DNA of 64,000 nucleotides from the NCBI GenBank assembly GCA_013112545.1, contig JABFGJ010000004.1, positions 1 to 64,000 of the forward strand, given 5' to 3'. Each line of letters begins with the position of its first letter. The first letter of the stretch is position 1. Under the pieces are notes generated by a model, which saw only the letters and a list, made by a program, of their open reading frames with translations, had not been told where the DNA came from and searched no databases. Both the position numbers and the translations under genes were made by a program. Positions 1 to 8,347 of the stretch are shown here, piece after piece. The stretch comes from Bacteroidota bacterium. GTDB taxonomy: Bacteria; Bacteroidota; Bacteroidia; Flavobacteriales_E; Vicingaceae.

Positions 1-110
1 AAAAAGCCAATTCTGTTGTTGGTTGTAAGTCTTAAAATTGTGCGCCATAACTCTGATATTCAGCTATTAAATTACACAAAAAGAACTAAATATCAAACTT
101 CTGAACATAA

Positions 111-141
111 AAAAACCGCCTCAGTTATGAGACGGCTTCTT
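111..141 (-). terminator. Rho-independent terminator after DUF1573 gene
   Basis: Read on the minus strand, a GC-rich hairpin (stem GCCGTCTC with GAGGCGGT, loop ATAACT, two G-U pairs) is followed directly by a run of T. It lies about 20 bases beyond the stop codon of the DUF1573 gene and probably ends that transcript. The remaining bases 1-110 hold no gene that I can recognise. Confidence 0.8.
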
Positions 142-160
142 TTTTATGTATAGGTTTCGA

Positions 161-724
161 TTATTGACCTAGCTCAATCACAGGATTGTTAGCATTTGCT
201 TCTCCACCTGTTCCAGGAGTAACATTAGCTTTTATTCTTAAAACAGTAGTTGAAGGCTCTGTGTTTGCCGTAATGGTCACTGTTTTTGTTTGTTGATTTG
301 CTTGTGTTCCTGGATTATAAACTACACTAATTTCTCCAGTCTCTCCTGGTTGAATCGGGTGTTTAGGATAATCAGGCACTGTACAACCACAACTTCCTTT
401 AGCATCAGAGATAATTAAAGGCTCGTTTCCAGTATTTGTAAACTTAAAAGTTTTTGGATTGTGAGTGTTTTGGTCTATTTTACCAAAATCATACTCCATT
501 TCTTCAAATTGAACAGTTGTTTTTGGACCTGCATTTTCGATTACAGTAGCAGGCTCTATGTCATTCATATTTGAAGGGTTAACAGCGCTGTTATTTACTG
601 CTGTGCTTGTAATAGGAGTTCGTTCATAAGAAACTTCATCGCTATCTCCCAATAAAATAACAGTATTTGAAATAGTTGCAATTGCTATAATTACTAATAA
701 TGCATTTTTTAAATTTTCACTCAT
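161..724 (-). CDS. DUF1573 domain protein
   Basis: This 187-residue protein has one N-terminal membrane segment or uncleaved signal (about residues 7-26), a polar linker, and a DUF1573 domain from about residue 70 to 168. The domain carries the typical TFKFTNTGNEPLIIS stretch, the GSCGCT motif and the QPGETGEISVVYNPG strand, which give an immunoglobulin-like fold. The family is common in Bacteroidota and its role is unknown; location in the periplasm is inferred from the N-terminus. The gene lies 34 bases after the ctp gene on the same strand. A possible -7 element of its own (TATATTTG, minus strand, 750-757) sits in that gap, so it may be transcribed alone. Confidence 0.85.
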   Translation of the reverse strand: MSENLKNALLVIIAIATISNTVILLGDSDEVSYERTPITSTAVNNSAVNPSNMNDIEPATVIENAGPKTTVQFEEMEYDFGKIDQNTHNPKTFKFTNTGNEPLIISDAKGSCGCTVPDYPKHPIQPGETGEISVVYNPGTQANQQTKTVTITANTEPSTTVLRIKANVTPGTGGEANANNPVIELGQ

Positions 725-749
725 CTTGTTTTCATTTTAAATTAACAGG

Positions 750-757
750 CAAATATA
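750..757 (-). promoter_or_regulatory. Possible -7 promoter element, DUF1573 gene
   Basis: TATATTTG on the minus strand matches the Bacteroidota -7 consensus TAnnTTTG and lies about 26 bases upstream of the DUF1573 start codon. No convincing -33 TTG is present at the usual spacing. The motif has only six fixed bases in an AT-rich genome, so this is a weak prediction. Confidence 0.4.
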
Positions 758-758
758 A

Positions 759-2363
759 TTATTCGTATTCAAGTTTTGCTTTTTCAAAGCGATCACTTTG
801 TATGATATTTATGGCTTCTAAATAAGAATCATTTAATTGATTAATAATTTCGAAATAAGCAGAGGTGTCAAATAGATTTCTGGCTAATAAAGCCATTAAT
901 TGTGTGTCTATTAATTTTTTCGACTTTAGATAATCTGCTTCGTTTTTCTCGATTTTATTTTTCTCTGCATATTTGAAAAAATCAGCTAAAAAATCTTCAC
1001 TCAATTCAAATCCAGCTTTAAAAGATTCAATATTTGGATATAGTTTTTTTAGTTTTTTTCGATTTTTATCAAGATAAGACAAGGTAAACTCATTGTAAAT
1101 CCCTTTACGGATTAAGTTTCTATTTAAATCAGAATTCAAAGTGGTGTCTATTGGGATAAACACATCTGGCATAATGCCACCACCACCATAAACCACCCGA
1201 TTTCTGGGAGTGAGAAATTTTAAAGAGTCAGGAAAATTGATGCTGTCTTTTGTAACCAATTCACCATGATCATATCTTCTGCCCATCTCTTTGTAGTAGT
1301 TATCTTTTCCTTTGTCATAAGGACGTTGAATTGAACGACCAGTTGGTGTATAATACCTTGCCGTAGTCAGTCGAACTGCAGAACCATCGGGTAAAGCAAA
1401 TGGTTTTTGCACTAATCCTTTACCAAATGATCTTCGACCAATTATCATTCCTCTATCCCAATCTTGAACAGCACCCGAAACGATTTCACTAGCTGAGGCA
1501 GAGCCTTCATCAATTAATATCGCCAATTTTCCTTTTTCAAAAGCACCTCTGGTTGTTGCTTTATATTCTTCTTTGTTTTGTTTTAAACCTTCAGTATAAA
1601 CAATCATTTTGCCTTGTTCTAAAAATTCATCAGCTAATAAAAAAGCAGTTTGCAGGTAGCCCCCACCATTTCCCCGCAAGTCGAGAATTAAGTTTTTAGC
1701 TCCATTTCTTTTTAGCGTATCTAAAGCTTGAGAGAATTCTTCCATAGTTGTTCTTGCAAATCGATTGACTTTAATGTATCCGATTTCAGGTGTGGCCATA
1801 TATGAAGCATCTATGCTATACAATGGTATTTTATCACGGGTAATTGCAAATGGAATTAATTCCTTTTCTGAGCCTCTTTTAATTTCTACATTAACAACAG
1901 TTCCTTTTTTACCTCTTAATAAGCGTGTTACATCGCTATTTTTAATGTTGGTTCCTGCAACATTTTCACCTTCTACTTTTATAATCTTATCGCCAGACTG
2001 AATTCCTAACTTTTCTGAAGGACCTCCAGATATTGGTGAAACCACTGTAATTGTATCTTTCAAAATATTAAATTGGATTCCTATTCCTTCGAAATTACCT
2101 TCAAGAGGCTCATTCATTTCTTTTAATTCCTTTTCAGGAATATAAACAGAGTGTGGGTCCAAATCTTTTAAAACACCAACAATGGCATCTTCTACCATTT
2201 TTTCATTATTGACTTTGTCAACATAAGCATAATTGATAATGGTCATCAAAGCATCAAATTTTACAACACCAGAAGTTTTAGAACTAACTTGATCTTGATT
2301 CTGAGCTTGACTAATGCCGATTAAAAGCAGGCTGACAATAATATTGAGTGCGAATTTTTTCAT
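759..2363 (-). CDS. ctpA: S41 C-terminal processing peptidase with PDZ domain
   Basis: This is a carboxy-terminal processing serine protease that acts in the periplasm. From the chosen ATG at 2363 the protein has 534 residues and begins with a clear signal peptide (MKKFALNIIVSLLLIGISQAQ). A PDZ domain spans about residues 80-165 (GIQSGDKIIKVEG), followed by the S41 domain. The catalytic serine lies in GSASASEI near residues 290-292 and the general-base lysine is Lys315 in SFGKGLVQ. A longer frame would start at 2393, but a TAnnTTTG promoter element covers 2391-2398, so the shorter start is preferred. The C-terminal 130 residues are helical and charged, as in other Bacteroidota homologues. Confidence 0.92.
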   Translation of the reverse strand: MKKFALNIIVSLLLIGISQAQNQDQVSSKTSGVVKFDALMTIINYAYVDKVNNEKMVEDAIVGVLKDLDPHSVYIPEKELKEMNEPLEGNFEGIGIQFNILKDTITVVSPISGGPSEKLGIQSGDKIIKVEGENVAGTNIKNSDVTRLLRGKKGTVVNVEIKRGSEKELIPFAITRDKIPLYSIDASYMATPEIGYIKVNRFARTTMEEFSQALDTLKRNGAKNLILDLRGNGGGYLQTAFLLADEFLEQGKMIVYTEGLKQNKEEYKATTRGAFEKGKLAILIDEGSASASEIVSGAVQDWDRGMIIGRRSFGKGLVQKPFALPDGSAVRLTTARYYTPTGRSIQRPYDKGKDNYYKEMGRRYDHGELVTKDSINFPDSLKFLTPRNRVVYGGGGIMPDVFIPIDTTLNSDLNRNLIRKGIYNEFTLSYLDKNRKKLKKLYPNIESFKAGFELSEDFLADFFKYAEKNKIEKNEADYLKSKKLIDTQLMALLARNLFDTSAYFEIINQLNDSYLEAINIIQSDRFEKAKLEYE

Positions 2364-2390
2364 AGTTAAGGGTTTCGAGAAATGTTCATT

Positions 2391-2398
2391 CAAATTTA
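2391..2398 (-). promoter_or_regulatory. Possible -7 promoter element, ctp gene
   Basis: TAAATTTG on the minus strand fits TAnnTTTG. It would start transcription about 20 bases before the ATG at 2363 and argues against the upstream in-frame start at 2393. No clear -33 element was seen. Confidence 0.45.
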
Positions 2399-2481
2399 AT
2401 GATAGCTAAACTGAGTCACAGTTAATAAACGTTAACTGGACTTATTATGTTTAGAACGGCAATTATTAGTGATTATGGGGA

Positions 2482-4278
2482 TTATTTTCCTATAATTGGG
2501 TCTGATTCTATAGGATTAACTCCAACAGACCTTAATGAAACTCGAGTTCCATTCTTATATGCAACTACAAAAGCACCATTAAATCCTTTTAAAGACATTT
2601 TTACTTTATGAGAAGCCGCTGCTGAAAAATTATCGAATGAACCCGACATGTATCTGAAATACCCACCTGATTCTACAACAATTAAATCAGGAATGTTTTT
2701 GTAATTCTCTTCTGTTGGCTTATTCTTAAATGCACCTAACTGCACTCTAAATACAACTAAGTCTTTTTCTTCATCAACGGTTGAAGCATTGTTTTCTTCT
2801 GAAATAGGAGTACTTGTTTCAACATTCGGAGTCTCAACATCTGGTTGAGTTGTATTACTTGTACTTATTGGTGTTCCTATTTGAGTATAACTACCATCCG
2901 TTTGTCTTTTAATAATTACAACATTGTCAAAACCTTGTTTTGAAAGCTCATTCAATCGAATGTTTGCAGCCTGCATATTGTTGAAATTACCTGCGGCATA
3001 AGTGGTTGTATTCTTATTGTCAATTTTGGTTAAGTCCTTTAAATTCAAGAATAATCCCATTTTGTCAGGTGTTTCTCCTTTTGGGTATTCTCCTAACTTA
3101 ATTTTATACGCGGTTTTGTTTTTAGTTTTACCTCTAAAATCTCTTTCGACAACTTCAGCTGTAACAAGCGTAGAGTCTTTATACTTTAAGTAAGATTCAA
3201 AAATCATATCATCAGTTACTTCTACACCTTTGTCATTCGTAAACTCAGGATATTTAGAATTGATTTCCTCATCTTTATAATCTGGAATTCCATCGCCATC
3301 ACTATCTATGGCGCAGCCTAAAGTATCAACTTCAACACCTTTAGGAGTATTTGGACATTTGTCAATTAAATCGATAACCCCATCTTGATCATAATCTTCT
3401 GAATTTCCACTGGATAAGTAGTCAACCGCTTCACCTTTTTCATATTTTTTGTATTTATCGGCAGGGGCAACTTTTTGGAAGTTATAGGAAAGGGAAATTC
3501 CATTAAACCAAAAATAATCGTTGTTTACATTGCCTTTTTTATTGCCAACAAAATCAGATGAAGTCTCAGGAGTTATACCATCTATATAATCTGTAAAGGT
3601 AAAATGCCAAACGCTTTCGAAACGAAAATTGAATTGGTCATTGAGATGCATAGTAAGTCCAGCTCCGACAGGTATTGAAACAGCTCGTTCGGAATAATTT
3701 TTACTTGGGTTAAAACCTGCTTCTCTAATGTCAGTTTCGTAAGTATAATCTCTATACATTAATTGAGCAACTTCCTTAGCGTGTGGGGCATCTTCAGCTA
3801 ATGTTCTGATTGAGCCATCGCTCCAGTAATTGTATTTTTCACCGCCATATCCTTCATTATCTGTTTTTGGATTGAATTCAACAACTTCAACACCGGCAGT
3901 TATAAAAGGACTAATTTTTCGCTGCTCGGGGAGCAATGCATCAAAATTATATTCCAAATAGATAGAACCAACTCTCAAATCAGATTTAAAATTAATATTT
4001 CGCTCAATAGTTCTTTCTTCTGCTCTAATTTCAGAAATAGTTAAGTTAAATTTTAAATTAAATGAATTGCTAAAAGGTTGAATAAGATAAATATTATACC
4101 CTATGTTAGAACCAAATGGAGTTCCGTAATTTCTGTCATTTAAGTCGCCGTAAAAACCGATGGTTCCAACTCCAAGTCCAATTGTTGGTGAAAACGCTTT
4201 TTCAGTTTCTTCTTCTTCTTGTGCCACTAGGCGAAGTGAGAAAACGACTAAGAATATGATAAATAAATAGGGCTTCAT
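2482..4278 (-). CDS. Outer-membrane protein with TSP3 repeats and SPOR domains
   Basis: This is a secreted envelope protein of about 598 residues (601 from the alternative ATG at 4287). A signal peptide ends near VAQ. Residues about 30-270 alternate like an outer-membrane beta-barrel. Residues about 298-340 are calcium-binding thrombospondin type 3 repeats (DYDQDGVIDLIDKCPNTPKG and DSDGDGIPDYKDEE). Two SPOR-like modules follow, at about 393-460 and 511-585; SPOR domains bind denuded peptidoglycan. A role in linking the outer membrane to the cell wall is inferred. The neighbour upstream in the same direction (49 bases away) also ends in a SPOR domain. A perfect 10-bp inverted repeat covers the start-codon region. 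Confidence 0.8.
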   Translation of the reverse strand: MKPYLFIIFLVVFSLRLVAQEEEETEKAFSPTIGLGVGTIGFYGDLNDRNYGTPFGSNIGYNIYLIQPFSNSFNLKFNLTISEIRAEERTIERNINFKSDLRVGSIYLEYNFDALLPEQRKISPFITAGVEVVEFNPKTDNEGYGGEKYNYWSDGSIRTLAEDAPHAKEVAQLMYRDYTYETDIREAGFNPSKNYSERAVSIPVGAGLTMHLNDQFNFRFESVWHFTFTDYIDGITPETSSDFVGNKKGNVNNDYFWFNGISLSYNFQKVAPADKYKKYEKGEAVDYLSSGNSEDYDQDGVIDLIDKCPNTPKGVEVDTLGCAIDSDGDGIPDYKDEEINSKYPEFTNDKGVEVTDDMIFESYLKYKDSTLVTAEVVERDFRGKTKNKTAYKIKLGEYPKGETPDKMGLFLNLKDLTKIDNKNTTTYAAGNFNNMQAANIRLNELSKQGFDNVVIIKRQTDGSYTQIGTPISTSNTTQPDVETPNVETSTPISEENNASTVDEEKDLVVFRVQLGAFKNKPTEENYKNIPDLIVVESGGYFRYMSGSFDNFSAAASHKVKMSLKGFNGAFVVAYKNGTRVSLRSVGVNPIESDPIIGK

Positions 4279-4299
4279 GTAGTTCATTTATGAAGCCCT
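4269..4299 (-). promoter_or_regulatory. Hairpin over the start codons of the TSP3/SPOR gene
   Basis: AGGGCTTCAT (4269-4278) and ATGAAGCCCT (4290-4299) form a perfect 10-bp stem with an 11-base loop. On the minus-strand RNA the downstream arm begins with the ATG of MKP (4278), while the alternative ATG of MNYMKP (4287) lies in the loop. It could control translation or act as an intercistronic processing or attenuation structure; there is no strong T-run after it on the minus strand. Confidence 0.5.
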
Positions 4300-4327
4300 A
4301 AAGATAATTTTATTTTTTTAATAGAAT

Positions 4328-5824
4328 CTACTTCAACCATTTTTGATTTGAAATCATTAAAGCTTCTTGTACTGTAATTCTTTCGCCTGAATTATAGGCT
4401 GTTACAAATGCATCATTAATCTTGTTATCAGCAGCCCATATTTCATTCCTTCTATCCCTGGCTGCTTTATATACATCAAATTTACCCAAAGTGTACTTAT
4501 ACCAACTATCGTGATATTCTATAGTTACTATTTCTTGTATTCCATGATTTTTTATAAAATACTGTTGGTTTACCTCTTTTTTACCTGCTGCTATTTGTAC
4601 TTTATAAACAACACTTGATTCAGGAGAAGGAATATTAGTGATGTCGCTAATACTTGCTTCTGCTTGCTTCGGTTTGCTTATGACTTCTTCAGTTTTAACC
4701 GGTTTAACTTCTTCTTTTTTTGTCTCAACTACTTCAGCTATAGGTTGAGCGATTTTATTTGCTGTTTCTTCAATTGCAGTGTCAGGCTGTTTAGGTTCTT
4801 CGGCAATTACATCTTTAGCCTCATCTATAAAATAGTTTTTAAACTCACTTGCTTGCATTTCTAATTGGATGGAATTGTCTTGGTTTAAATAAGAAAACAT
4901 TCCGTGCAACCTCACTTGATCTAATAAATCAGATTCACTTTTTATACGGTAAGTCAATTCAATGTCGTTTTTTGAAGGAAGAGTCATCCATAAAAATTTA
5001 ACTACTTGATTTTTAAATGAAAACATACTGTTGTCATTTTCGCCCTCAAAAGCGATAAACCCTTCAGGAAGGTATTCCTCGACTTTACCAAAAGAATCGA
5101 AATTGCCTTTATTTATAGATAAACTAATTTGGTATTCTCCATTTTCTAGGTGTTCTACTTTACGGTAAATCTTTATGTTTTCGTCATTTGTAACTAATTC
5201 ACCTTTTGTCGATTTTTCAGTTTGAACTATTGGGCTATCAGCTTCTACAAGTTCATTAGCATCTGTTTCATTTGCTAAGTCTTCTGCATTGTTTTCTTGT
5301 ATTGCTTCTGTCTCATTACTCTCTTCTTTTACTTCTGGTTTCTCTTCTGTTTCAACAGCTTCTACAGTTTCGACTGCTGCTATTTGTTTATTTACTGATT
5401 CTCCAATTACAATTGATTTTTTAGCGGCTTGTATGTCTTTTCTTTCATTTTCTTCGATGTAAGAAAATTTTCCATCAAGCTCGAAACTTCCACTTAAACT
5501 TGGATCAATTGAAATAGTATAAAAAATACTGAAAGTCTCCTCTGTTGGTAATGCCATCCAAATTAGCTTAACATCTTGATTTTTAAACGAGAATGTTGCA
5601 CCTTTTGCGTCTTTAACTTCTGCAATAAATCCGGCTGGTAATTTTTGTTGCCATTTTGCAAATCCTTCACGGTCTCCTTTATTAATGAGAACTTCTACTG
5701 TAAAGCTTTCCCCTTTATTTATTTGATTGGGGAATTTTTGTTCTATCGTAACATCTCCACCAAAGAAAAATTTGAGGGCTATTATAGCAAGGAGATTAAC
5801 TGAAATAATAAATGCTTTTAACAT
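4328..5824 (-). CDS. SPOR-domain protein with a duplicated novel domain
   Basis: This 498-residue protein starts with one hydrophobic segment (about residues 3-21), a signal peptide or membrane anchor. Two related modules follow, at about residues 25-130 and 216-325. They share INKG, LPxGFIA, FSFKNQxVK, WMxLP and GxFSY. I do not recognise this module; its strand pattern resembles immunoglobulin-like or DUF11-like folds. The modules are separated by glutamate-rich linkers (about 140-215 and 330-400). A SPOR domain at about 405-485 (YKVQIAAGKKEVN, YKYTLGKFDVYKAA) should bind peptidoglycan. It lies just upstream of another SPOR protein in the same direction, so the two may be co-transcribed. Confidence 0.75.
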   Translation of the reverse strand: MLKAFIISVNLLAIIALKFFFGGDVTIEQKFPNQINKGESFTVEVLINKGDREGFAKWQQKLPAGFIAEVKDAKGATFSFKNQDVKLIWMALPTEETFSIFYTISIDPSLSGSFELDGKFSYIEENERKDIQAAKKSIVIGESVNKQIAAVETVEAVETEEKPEVKEESNETEAIQENNAEDLANETDANELVEADSPIVQTEKSTKGELVTNDENIKIYRKVEHLENGEYQISLSINKGNFDSFGKVEEYLPEGFIAFEGENDNSMFSFKNQVVKFLWMTLPSKNDIELTYRIKSESDLLDQVRLHGMFSYLNQDNSIQLEMQASEFKNYFIDEAKDVIAEEPKQPDTAIEETANKIAQPIAEVVETKKEEVKPVKTEEVISKPKQAEASISDITNIPSPESSVVYKVQIAAGKKEVNQQYFIKNHGIQEIVTIEYHDSWYKYTLGKFDVYKAARDRRNEIWAADNKINDAFVTAYNSGERITVQEALMISNQKWLK

Positions 5825-6104
5825 AGTTTTAAGATTTTCTGAGTAGCGTTTTTATGAAAAATTAGTCGGTCAACAAAGCAAAACCATTTAAGGTGAGAGA
5901 AGAAAATGCTGCTAAATAATGTTTTGTTTGCGGGCATATTTTTGCTTTTCATAGTTATTAACAAGTGTTGATAAACTATTTAATCAAAGCTATCTATTCA
6001 GATTAAAGGAATAGGGAGGAATGGCTCGAAGTTATTAACGTAATACTGTTAACAGCAAAACAATAAAATAGTACATGAAAAAAGGGAAAGTAACATTTAA
6101 AAAC

Positions 6105-6773
6105 TCAATAGCTCATTAAGTATTCAGATTGTTCTATGTAGTTAGAATCAGGAAAATAGATAAATAAGACAGTTCCTTCTTTAGCAATTTCAATCATATT
6201 TTGATAATATTCTATAGGAATGGCTGGGCAGCCTTCACTAGTTCCAAGTAAACCGTTTTGAGCAATGTATTCTTTAGTTGCATAATCAGCTCCATGCATT
6301 ACGATATAGCGTTCTCTAGCATTGGAGTTAAAGCCACGTTCTAAACCTTTTAGTCTTAACGAAAGCCCATTTTTTCCGATATAGGTCTCTTCAGTAAGGT
6401 AGAATCCAAGACTGCTTTTGTGAGAGTTTATTTCATTTGAGAAATTAAGTGCATATTCTTTTCCAGAGTTTTCGCCATGAGCTACTAAGGTGTTATATAA
6501 GACAGTTTTAGTTTTTAAATCAATCATCCATAATCGTTTCTTATTTGCATGTAACCTAAAATCGATGAGGGTTAAAATGTCTTTTTTATTGCTAAGAAAA
6601 CCACTGAGTTTTAAATCGATGTATCCTAAATATGCTTTCTCAAAGAGCTCAAAGTCTGGCTTAGAAGCTCCAACTAGTTCTTCATAAATAGAAACTAGTT
6701 TTTGATTGCTAGTTACACTTTTGAATGAACTGCTTATTAAAATAAAAAAAAATGCAAAAATTATTTTTGACAT
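6105..6773 (-). CDS. YkuD-type murein L,D-transpeptidase family protein
   Basis: This protein of 222 residues from the ATG at 6773 has a signal peptide (MSKIIFAFFFILISSSFKS). The C-terminal half matches the murein L,D-transpeptidase family with a YkuD-like catalytic domain, with the histidine in YIVMHGADYA (His160) and the nucleophile in GTSEGCPAIP (Cys182). Such enzymes form or exchange cross-links in peptidoglycan, although the substrate of this subfamily is not well known. An upstream start at 6806 is possible but would add a polar stretch before the signal peptide. A TAnnTTTG element at 6814-6821 and the terminator of the preceding gene suggest a separate transcript. Confidence 0.85.
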   Translation of the reverse strand: MSKIIFAFFFILISSSFKSVTSNQKLVSIYEELVGASKPDFELFEKAYLGYIDLKLSGFLSNKKDILTLIDFRLHANKKRLWMIDLKTKTVLYNTLVAHGENSGKEYALNFSNEINSHKSSLGFYLTEETYIGKNGLSLRLKGLERGFNSNARERYIVMHGADYATKEYIAQNGLLGTSEGCPAIPIEYYQNMIEIAKEGTVLFIYFPDSNYIEQSEYLMSY

Positions 6774-6813
6774 GAAATGTATAATAATTGAAAAGGACTT
6801 ATTCAATTTTGCG

Positions 6814-6821
6814 CAAAAGTA
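6814..6821 (-). promoter_or_regulatory. Possible -7 promoter element, L,D-transpeptidase gene
   Basis: TACTTTTG on the minus strand fits TAnnTTTG. It lies about 40 bases upstream of the ATG at 6773 and just after the terminator of the gene before it. No clear -33 element was found. Confidence 0.45.
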
Positions 6822-6836
6822 TAAATTTCAAATCAA

Positions 6837-6866
6837 AAAAAAATCTGCAAATGTCTTGCAGATTTT
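6837..6866 (-). terminator. Rho-independent terminator after LTxxQ protein gene
   Basis: On the minus strand the arms AAAATCTGCAA and TTGCAGATTTT pair perfectly around the loop GACAT and run into a long stretch of T. It lies about 20 bases after the stop codon of the LTxxQ-type gene. Confidence 0.88.
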
Positions 6867-6887
6867 CATTCAACCATATCATGAATT

Positions 6888-7319
6888 TTAATGGTCGTGA
6901 TCTTCACCCATCTTATGTTGGTGATCATGTTGCAACTTTGAATCACGCATTTGCTCATGTTGCATTTTTTGTTGTCTTTCAGGCATTAGTTCTTTTAGTT
7001 TGGCATTTTGTTCTTCAGTTAATATTTCTGAAATCCCTTTTTTAAAAGACTCATTTGACTCTTGCCTTTTTTTCATGTTTTCCATTTTTTCTTTTTTCAT
7101 GGCAGCATCAGATAAAACCCTTTCTTCTTGTTCTTTACTCATATCTTGTTTTCTTTTTTCTATGAGTTGTTTTATCGCTAATTCTTGTTTCTCAGTTAAG
7201 TTTAACTCGGATTTAATCTCATTAAATTTCTGAACCATGTGGTCTTTCTTGTTATTTGGCTGAGCCATAACTGTAATTCCTAAAAGGAAAATAAAGGATA
7301 GTGTGATTAATTTTTTCAT
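6888..7319 (-). CDS. Small periplasmic LTxxQ-type protein, His-rich tail
   Basis: This 143-residue protein begins at the ATG at 7319, which opens a clear signal peptide (MKKLITLSFIFLLGITVMAQ). The mature part is a charged helical protein with two LTxxQ-like motifs (LTEKQELAI and LTEEQNAKL), as in the Spy/CpxP group of periplasmic chaperone and stress proteins and similar Bacteroidota proteins. It ends in a histidine- and aspartate-rich tail (HDHQHKMGEDHDH) that could bind metal. Similarity to Spy is based on motif and composition only. The gene lies 36 bases after the hydrolase gene and ends in a strong terminator. Confidence 0.7.
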   Translation of the reverse strand: MKKLITLSFIFLLGITVMAQPNNKKDHMVQKFNEIKSELNLTEKQELAIKQLIEKRKQDMSKEQEERVLSDAAMKKEKMENMKKRQESNESFKKGISEILTEEQNAKLKELMPERQQKMQHEQMRDSKLQHDHQHKMGEDHDH

Positions 7320-7355
7320 AATTGTTATTTTAAGATTTAAAGACATTTTACAATT

Positions 7356-8201
7356 CTAATGCCATTTATTTTTTAAGTGATTAATTACGGAATCTACAGC
7401 TTTTTCGTTCCATAAAATGCGATAATGCCCAGTGCCTTGTATTTCTTGAAATTGTGCGTTTGGCCAATTTTTAACAATATCTTTCGAGTGTTTAACCGGA
7501 GTAATTTGATCATTTAGGTCATGCAAAACTAAATTGTATTTCAATCTAGTTTTTGGAGCAATTTCTTCAAAATTTAGCTCATTTAAACGGTATCCTGTTT
7601 TGCTTTGAAGATGTATTTCAAGCTTATTAAATAAAGAGTTTGGAATAGAAATCATAGACTTAAAATCATAAAACACTTTAGCAACCTTATTTACAGGGGC
7701 AAACAAATAACTTCCTACTATTTCCAACTGCTGTTCAGCACAAGCTAATAGTATTGTGTTAGCACCTAATGAGTGCCCAATAGCAATTTTAGGTAATCCG
7801 TAATGATGAACTAGTTCAACAAATACCTCTTTAAACTTGATTAAGCTAGATATTTTACCTGTGCTTTTACCATGTGCTGGGCCATCAAAAGCGATAACTT
7901 TATATCCCATATTTGTAATCGGCTTTACAAAAGCTCCTAAACTACCTGCATTACTTTCCCATCCATGACATAAAAGCACATAATCATTTCCTTCGCCCCA
8001 TTCATAAACTGCTATTTCATACTCTTTCGTTTTAAATGCCGATTGTTTTGCTTCGTTTAATACCTCTATTTCTTTTTTTCGAAGTACTGTTTTTCTAGGA
8101 GTTGAAAACAACTTTTCTAATTTTTTGACAGAATTTTTTGGAAAAATTAAACCAATTGTGTTGTAATAAATTCGAAGATAAAAAAGAATAAAATGGATCA
8201 A
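7356..8201 (-). CDS. Alpha/beta hydrolase
   Basis: This 281-residue alpha/beta-hydrolase-fold protein carries the expected catalytic triad: Ser144 in the elbow IGHSLGAN, Asp231 in LVLHDLNDQITPV and His259 in GTGHYRI. The oxyanion region reads LLCHGWESNAGSLG. The N-terminal 20 residues are hydrophobic and may contact the membrane. The substrate is unknown; esterase or lipase-like activity is inferred from the fold. The start codon is TTG and no better ATG is near. It is divergent from egtB and lies ahead of the LTxxQ gene in the same direction, with 36 bases between. Confidence 0.82.
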   Translation of the reverse strand: MIHFILFYLRIYYNTIGLIFPKNSVKKLEKLFSTPRKTVLRKKEIEVLNEAKQSAFKTKEYEIAVYEWGEGNDYVLLCHGWESNAGSLGAFVKPITNMGYKVIAFDGPAHGKSTGKISSLIKFKEVFVELVHHYGLPKIAIGHSLGANTILLACAEQQLEIVGSYLFAPVNKVAKVFYDFKSMISIPNSLFNKLEIHLQSKTGYRLNELNFEEIAPKTRLKYNLVLHDLNDQITPVKHSKDIVKNWPNAQFQEIQGTGHYRILWNEKAVDSVINHLKNKWH

Positions 8202-8288
8202 AATCTAAATTTAGAAATAATTAGGTATGTTATTAATACTGATGGTTAGCGATGTTGCACATTAGTTTTTTCAACTTTAATTAAAATG

Positions 8289-8314
8289 TTTGCAAGGGAA
8301 CAATTGCAAATATA
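8289..8314. promoter_or_regulatory. Inverted repeat and minus-strand promoter, hydrolase/egtB gap
   Basis: TTTGCAA (8289-8295) and TTGCAAA (8304-8310) form a perfect 7-bp inverted repeat with an 8-base spacer. The right arm overlaps a minus-strand TATATTTG element (8307-8314) that could drive the hydrolase gene. This is a plausible repressor or activator site in the 146-base gap between the divergent hydrolase and egtB genes. No plus-strand TAnnTTTG for egtB was found. Confidence 0.4.
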
Positions 8315-8347
8315 ACTTGTTAATCCATTAAAGATTTTATTTTTTAT

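Noticed and set aside
1765-2001. Plus-strand ORF of 78 codons inside ctp
   Set aside because: It lies antisense to a well-supported protease domain and has no features of its own.
6706-7045. Plus-strand ORFs at the 5-prime end of the L,D-transpeptidase gene and over the LTxxQ gene
   Set aside because: They cross a strong terminator and an antisense gene with a signal peptide, and have low-complexity sequence.
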